A stretch of DNA of 9,494 bases from Cyclobacteriaceae bacterium (lineage in GTDB: Bacteria > Bacteroidota > Bacteroidia > Cytophagales > Cyclobacteriaceae). Position numbers and translations under genes: made by a program. The stretch spans positions 1 through 9,494 of the forward strand of contig CANHCD010000062.1 of the NCBI GenBank assembly GCA_947458795.1, written 5' to 3'. Of the stretch, positions 6,170 to 9,494 are shown in pieces; positions within the stretch are counted from its first letter, which is position 1, and each line of letters starts with the position of its first letter. Under the pieces are notes generated by a model, which was given only the letters and a program-made list of their open reading frames with translations, made no database searches and was not told the origin of the DNA.

Positions 6170-6679
6170 CTATTTTAGGTATTTATTTCCAAAATTAAAA
6201 TATCCTTTATACAATACTAATTCCGAGAGCGATTTTATTCCAAGAAATACAGGATGAATGGATTTCTTTTCCAAAGAACTCAGTCCTTCCAGTGTCATCC
6301 AGCTGATGTCCGTTAAAATTTGATCCGCTCCTGCAAGTTCTGGATCTTCTCCCAAAGTTGCAGTACCGCTAATCCTTTTTACTAGAAAAAAACACTCGAT
6401 TGCATGAAGGGGAGAGTCCAGGTACTCGTGAACAAATAGAAATTCGCCTACAGTGATTTTTAAACCAGTTTCTTCCAAAAATTCTCGGACTAAATTTTCT
6501 TGAGCAGAACTCCCGAATTGCATCCCTCCGCCTGGTGTGGACCAAAAATCTCGATTCGTACTCATCTTGTGCTTGACCAAAAGAATTTTATCACCTTCAA
6601 TCAATACGCCATTCACACGTATTCTGAGGTGATGTCCAAATTTAGACTCAATTTCTTTGCTGATCTTGTCTTCTGACAT
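6170..6679 (-). CDS. NUDIX hydrolase with a degenerate Nudix box
   Basis: A 169-residue NUDIX protein, taken from the ATG at 6679 (MSEDK). The fold is recognisable from RIRVNGVLIEGDKILLVKH (residues 19-37), FWSTPGGGMQFG (45-56) and REFLEETGL (65-73), which supplies the main metal-binding glutamates. The first glutamate of the Nudix box is Ser57 (GSS where GES is usual), and the GGGxEFG glutamate is Gln54. Metal binding or substrate may therefore differ from standard members; substrate unknown. The open frame extends upstream to 6895, but that part is antisense to the helicase Walker A region and is not believed. It is first in the minus-strand run leading to coaD, and its start is only 16 bp from the divergent helicase start. 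Confidence 0.85.
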   Translation of the reverse strand: MSEDKISKEIESKFGHHLRIRVNGVLIEGDKILLVKHKMSTNRDFWSTPGGGMQFGSSAQENLVREFLEETGLKITVGEFLFVHEYLDSPLHAIECFFLVKRISGTATLGEDPELAGADQILTDISWMTLEGLSSLEKKSIHPVFLGIKSLSELVLYKGYFNFGNKYLK

Positions 6680-6688
6680 GTACTTTCG
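6656..6688 (+). promoter_or_regulatory. Possible promoter for the RecD-like helicase, inside the divergent NUDIX gene
   Basis: TTTG at 6656-6659 is followed after 21 nt by TACTTTCG at 6681-6688, one mismatch from TAnnTTTG. The -33 half lies within the NUDIX coding sequence. A transcript from here would begin only a few nucleotides before the ATG at 6696, giving a leaderless or nearly leaderless message. The match is moderate and could be chance. Confidence 0.3.
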
Positions 6689-6695
6689 TCTAGCG

Positions 6696-8150
6696 ATGAA
6701 CAAACTGACCTCCCCGTCCCCTGCTCCTTCAGAATTATTGCGAAAGAGCTTTCCTTTCAAACCTACTCTAGGCCAGGCCAGTTTTTTTGTAAAAATGGAT
6801 GATTTTTTCCAAAAGCCCTCCGAAGATAAGCCAGTCTTTATTCTAAAAGGATATGCAGGAACAGGAAAGACCTCCCTTTTGTCTGCCGTAGTCAAAATTC
6901 TCCCTAGTTTAAATTTGCGCCCCCTTTTATTGGCACCAACAGGCAGGGCTGCAAAGGTGATGAGTACCTACTCGGGTAGATCGGCATTTACCATTCATAA
7001 GATTATCTACAAACCAAAAGGTGATGCTGGTACGCTAGGTGGTGGCTTTACGCTCCAAAAAAATTATTTCAAAGACACTCTTTTTGTGGTGGATGAATCG
7101 TCTATGCTAGCTGATGATGGAGGAATGTCTGGCAACCTGCTATGGGATTTGATTACCTATACCTTTTCAGGTGTGGGCAATCGCTTGTTATTTGTTGGGG
7201 ATACCGCCCAGTTGCCACCTGTAGGAAGTCAATACAGTCCAGCCCTAGATGCGGAATACCTGCTTCGGCATTACCGACTGGATGCAGACCAAATTGAGTT
7301 AGTAGAAGTCATGCGGCAGAAATTAGAGTCTGGGATTTTATTCAATGCCACAAGTCTGCGACACGAATTAGGGTCAGATCAGGCAACTATTAAAATCCAA
7401 ACGCACCTATTCAAGGATATTTTCAAGATGACTTCTGAGAAACTGGAAGATGGTTTACGTTATGCCTATTCCAAATATGGAACAGAAAACACCTGCATCA
7501 TCACCCGTTCCAATAAGTCTGCCGTGCAATACAACGGGTATATTCGACGGACGATTCATTTTTACGAGGATGAAATTTGTTCGGGTGACTTGCTGATGAT
7601 TGTCAAGAATAATTACACCTACATGGCCGAATCCGAGAAGGTGAATTTTTTAGCCAATGGGGACCTGGTTGAAGTGATGAAGATTCGAAATTTTGAGGAG
7701 CGATATGGCTTACGATACGCAACCTTGGAGTTGCGCTTGCTCGATTATGCTGAGGAACCCTATTTTGAGGCCAAAGTGATCCTAGATACCTTGTACTCTT
7801 CGGGTCCATCGCTGACTCGAGAACAGTACCGATCACTTTATGATCAGGTAAGTGAAGATTATGCCGATCTGGCAAATAAAACTGAGCGTATGGAATACAT
7901 CCGTAAGGACCCTTACCTCAATGCCCTTCAAGTTAAGTTTGCCTATGCCATCACCTGCCATAAGGCGCAAGGTGGGCAATGGAAGGCAGTATTTATCGAT
8001 CAAGGGTATTTGGTCGAAGAGCAGGTGGATAAAGAATTTGTTCGTTGGCTCTACACCGCCGTGACACGTGCATCAGAGGAACTGTACCTAGTCAACTTTT
8101 CTCCGACATTTTTCGTAAAAGGATTGGTAGATGAAGAACCAGAAGATTAG
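6696..8150 (+). CDS. ATP-dependent RecD-like DNA helicase (superfamily 1)
   Basis: A 484-residue SF1B (RecD/Pif1-type) helicase expected to unwind DNA 5' to 3' in repair or recombination. Motifs in order: a Q-like element FPFKPTLGQ (residues 19-27), Walker A GYAGTGKTS (52-60), motif Ia LLAPTGRAA (78-86), Walker B VVDESSML (131-138), motif III LLFVGDTAQLPPVG (164-177), motif V YAITCHKAQGGQW (417-429) and motif VI WLYTAVTRA with arginine finger Arg458. It is much shorter than RecD or RecD2, having only the helicase core, as in many Bacteroidota AAA proteins, so it is not a RecBCD subunit. The ATG at 6696 is chosen because it places the Q-like element near residue 20. An ATG at 6678 in the same frame would overlap the divergent NUDIX start codon. 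Stop TAG at 8148-8150. Confidence 0.92.
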   Translation: MNKLTSPSPAPSELLRKSFPFKPTLGQASFFVKMDDFFQKPSEDKPVFILKGYAGTGKTSLLSAVVKILPSLNLRPLLLAPTGRAAKVMSTYSGRSAFTIHKIIYKPKGDAGTLGGGFTLQKNYFKDTLFVVDESSMLADDGGMSGNLLWDLITYTFSGVGNRLLFVGDTAQLPPVGSQYSPALDAEYLLRHYRLDADQIELVEVMRQKLESGILFNATSLRHELGSDQATIKIQTHLFKDIFKMTSEKLEDGLRYAYSKYGTENTCIITRSNKSAVQYNGYIRRTIHFYEDEICSGDLLMIVKNNYTYMAESEKVNFLANGDLVEVMKIRNFEERYGLRYATLELRLLDYAEEPYFEAKVILDTLYSSGPSLTREQYRSLYDQVSEDYADLANKTERMEYIRKDPYLNALQVKFAYAITCHKAQGGQWKAVFIDQGYLVEEQVDKEFVRWLYTAVTRASEELYLVNFSPTFFVKGLVDEEPED

Positions 8151-8246
8151 CTAGGAAAACGCTTTATTTAACCTAATATGCCTTGATTTTATGTTTACTT
8201 AGGATTTTGCTAGCGTTTGGAATTTAATTCATTTCTTAGCTGTTGT

Positions 8247-8277
8247 TTTGAAGAATCCATCAAAATTTGAATATTTG
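8247..8277 (+). promoter_or_regulatory. Candidate promoter of the DUF1573 gene
   Basis: TTTG (8247-8250), a 19-nt spacer, then AATATTTG (8270-8277), one mismatch from TAnnTTTG. The expected transcription start near 8283 gives a leader of about 14 nt before the ATG at 8297. The AT-rich leader shows no Shine-Dalgarno sequence, as is usual in this phylum. The rest of 8151-8296 holds no open frame or convincing terminator for the helicase. Confidence 0.6.
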
Positions 8278-8296
8278 ACAATTAAACCACATTAAC

Positions 8297-8689
8297 ATGA
8301 AAAAAATAGCACTTCTTTTCAGCTTATTTGTTTTGGCGCTTGCATTTCAAGCTCAGGCCCAACAGTCAGGTCCCGTAATTACCTTCAAGGAAAATTCCAA
8401 GGACTTTGGTGATATCACCCAAGGGCAACAAGTAGCACATACCTTTGTATTGACCAATACAGGGAATCAACCGTTGATCATTTCTAACGTAGCTGCTACC
8501 TGCGGCTGTACTGTTCCTAGCTGGCCAAAGGAGCCAGTAGCGCCTGGAAAATCTGCTGAAATTAAAGTTTCTTTCAATTCCGCTGGAAAAGTGGGACAAC
8601 AAAATTCGGTTGTCCGAATTTACTCCAATGCCTCCGAGCCTATCGAGAAAGTTTCTTTGATTTCGAATGTGTTGACCCCTAAGAACTAA
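8297..8689 (+). CDS. Secreted DUF1573 domain protein
   Basis: A 130-residue exported protein made almost entirely of one DUF1573 domain, an immunoglobulin-like (ASH/MSP-type) beta-sandwich common in Bacteroidota; function unknown. Residues 1-21 form a signal peptide: MKK, a hydrophobic core, and AQA before a likely cleavage ahead of Gln22. Family features follow: DFGDITQGQ (36-44), FVLTNTGNQPLIISNV (50-65), the CGC pair Cys69 and Cys71 in TCGCTVP, WPKEPVAPGKSAEIKVSFN, and the closing IYSNASEP. There is no Cys at the cleavage site, so it is periplasmic or released rather than a lipoprotein. It appears monocistronic, with a promoter-like pair upstream and a strong hairpin downstream. The short leader and compact unit suggest it may be well expressed (inference). 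Confidence 0.92.
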   Translation: MKKIALLFSLFVLALAFQAQAQQSGPVITFKENSKDFGDITQGQQVAHTFVLTNTGNQPLIISNVAATCGCTVPSWPKEPVAPGKSAEIKVSFNSAGKVGQQNSVVRIYSNASEPIEKVSLISNVLTPKN

Positions 8690-8709
8690 AGAAATTAATT
8701 TAGAATTTC

Positions 8710-8739
8710 AAAAGCCTGTTCCCAGTAACAGGCTTTTTT
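8710..8739 (+). terminator. Intrinsic terminator of the DUF1573 gene
   Basis: An 11-bp perfect stem (AAAAGCCTGTT at 8710-8720 with AACAGGCTTTT at 8727-8737) around the loop CCCAGT, continuing into a run of six T. It begins 21 nt after the DUF1573 stop. It also separates this gene from the ABC exporter that starts at 8773. Confidence 0.9.
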
Positions 8740-8772
8740 ATTACCTCTCAACTTTAACTGATTACCGATTTC

Positions 8773-9494
8773 ATGACACCCAAGAAGGAACGTAAAGTAA
8801 CGACAAGGCAAGTATTTGCGACCATCATCTGGCCCCGGCGAAAACAACTTTTTATAGGCCTTATTTTAATTATTATCAGCAGGTTAGCTAGTTTGGTTCT
8901 CCCTGGAGCTACCAAATTTTTGATTGATGAGGTAATTCCGAGTAATGACCTCGAACGGCTGAAATGGCTTATCGTAGCAGTGGTTCTAGCCATCGTAGTG
9001 CAGGCAGTTACTTCCTATTCGCTAACCCAAATTCTAAGTGTGGAAGCGCAGCACTTGATTTCCAAATTGCGATCCAAAGTGCAGCAGCACATCATCAAAC
9101 TCCCAATCCGATTTTTTGATAACACAAAAACGGGGGAGTTGGTATCCCGCATTATGACCGATGTGGAGGGAGTTCGTAACCTCGTCGGAACAGGATTTGC
9201 CCAGATGATCGGAGGCGGATTAGCGGCAGTGATCTCTTTGGGCTTATTGATTTCGATCAGTCCATCGATGACCGCCTTTGTGTTATTGCCAGTATTAATT
9301 TTTGGATTGGTATCGCTCAAGGCATTTAGTAAAATCAGACCCATCTTTAGAGAAAGAGGGAAAATCAACGCACAAGTAACCGGTAGACTTACGGAGACCC
9401 TGGGTGGAATTCGTGTGATTAAAGGATTTAATGCTGAAAATCAGGAGATTAAAACCTTTGAAAGAGGGGTTGAAGAATTGTTTTTGAATGTAAA
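8773..9494 (+). CDS. ABC exporter, N-terminal transmembrane domain (cut by window edge)
   Basis: The first 240 residues of a half-transporter of the MsbA/LmrA type, with membrane domain first and the nucleotide-binding domain expected beyond base 9494. The ABC_membrane domain is recognisable from the first membrane helix (about residues 25-47), a second at about 65-84 (WLIVAVVLAIVVQAVTSYSL), the classic cytoplasmic segment PIRFFDNTKTGELVSRIMTD (111-130), two more helices (about 148-184), and LTETLGGIRVIKGFNAE (206-222). A short basic N-terminus (KKERK) fits an inner-membrane protein with a cytoplasmic N-terminus. The substrate cannot be told from this half; lipid or drug export is usual in the family. 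The ATG at 8773 is 33 nt after the preceding terminator's T-run, leaving little room for a promoter, and I see no clear TTTG/TAnnTTTG pair. Confidence 0.93.
   Translation, partial: MTPKKERKVTTRQVFATIIWPRRKQLFIGLILIIISRLASLVLPGATKFLIDEVIPSNDLERLKWLIVAVVLAIVVQAVTSYSLTQILSVEAQHLISKLRSKVQQHIIKLPIRFFDNTKTGELVSRIMTDVEGVRNLVGTGFAQMIGGGLAAVISLGLLISISPSMTAFVLLPVLIFGLVSLKAFSKIRPIFRERGKINAQVTGRLTETLGGIRVIKGFNAENQEIKTFERGVEELFLNV

Noticed and set aside
6680..6895. Upstream extension of the second NUDIX frame (72 extra codons)
   Set aside because: It is antisense to the conserved Walker A region of the helicase and resembles no NUDIX N-terminus. The ATG at 6679 gives a normal-length protein.
8157..8218. 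Inverted repeat AAACGCT / AGCGTTT downstream of the helicase
   Set aside because: Seven bases separated by 48 nt with no T-run; expected by chance and not a convincing terminator or operator.
8754..9368. Minus-strand open frames opposite the ABC exporter
   Set aside because: They lie antisense to highly conserved transporter segments and show no family features.

Overview
The window reads as ordinary chromosomal DNA of a Bacteroidota bacterium, probably order Cytophagales (an Algoriphagus/Cyclobacteriaceae-like organism; the genus is a guess). The evidence is a DUF3822 protein, a family I know only from Bacteroidota; a secreted stand-alone DUF1573 protein; a MiaB with the N-terminal extension typical of the phylum; the NUDIX/pyrE neighbourhood; and promoter-like pairs of the Bacteroidota type (TTTG about 19 nt upstream of a TAnnTTTG-like box). 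Base composition looks even, and I see no mobile element, tRNA, rRNA, CRISPR array or prophage gene.

Layout. 1-734 (minus) is the N-terminal two thirds of miaB, cut by the window edge. 873-1964 (minus) is dinB, a Y-family polymerase. 2176-2691 (plus) is a gamma-class carbonic anhydrase-like hexapeptide-repeat protein. A symmetric hairpin at 2704-2727 separates it from the convergent pyrE (2750-3394, minus). pyrE is divergent from a NUDIX protein (3573-4250, plus). That gene's stop codon overlaps the stop codon of the convergent coaD at 4247-4250. coaD is the last gene of a tight minus-strand run: second NUDIX protein (6170-6679), one-TM pseudopilin-like protein (5536-6120), DUF3822 (4705-5523, apparent TTG start), coaD (4247-4702). 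Only 16 bp lie between the start of that run and a plus-strand RecD-like helicase (6696-8150). A secreted DUF1573 protein (8297-8689) with its own promoter and terminator follows, then the first 240 codons of an ABC exporter (8773 to the end).

How the genes relate. Most are housekeeping: tRNA modification, translesion synthesis, UMP synthesis, CoA synthesis and DNA repair or recombination. The least understood part is the pair at 4705-6120. One is a membrane-anchored protein shaped like a pseudopilin. The other is a DUF3822 protein, which may have an actin/PilM-like fold. This pair is the best candidate here for something undescribed, but the link is inference. Regulatory points of interest are the long pyrE leader, the very compact head-to-head NUDIX/helicase starts, and the TTG start of DUF3822.
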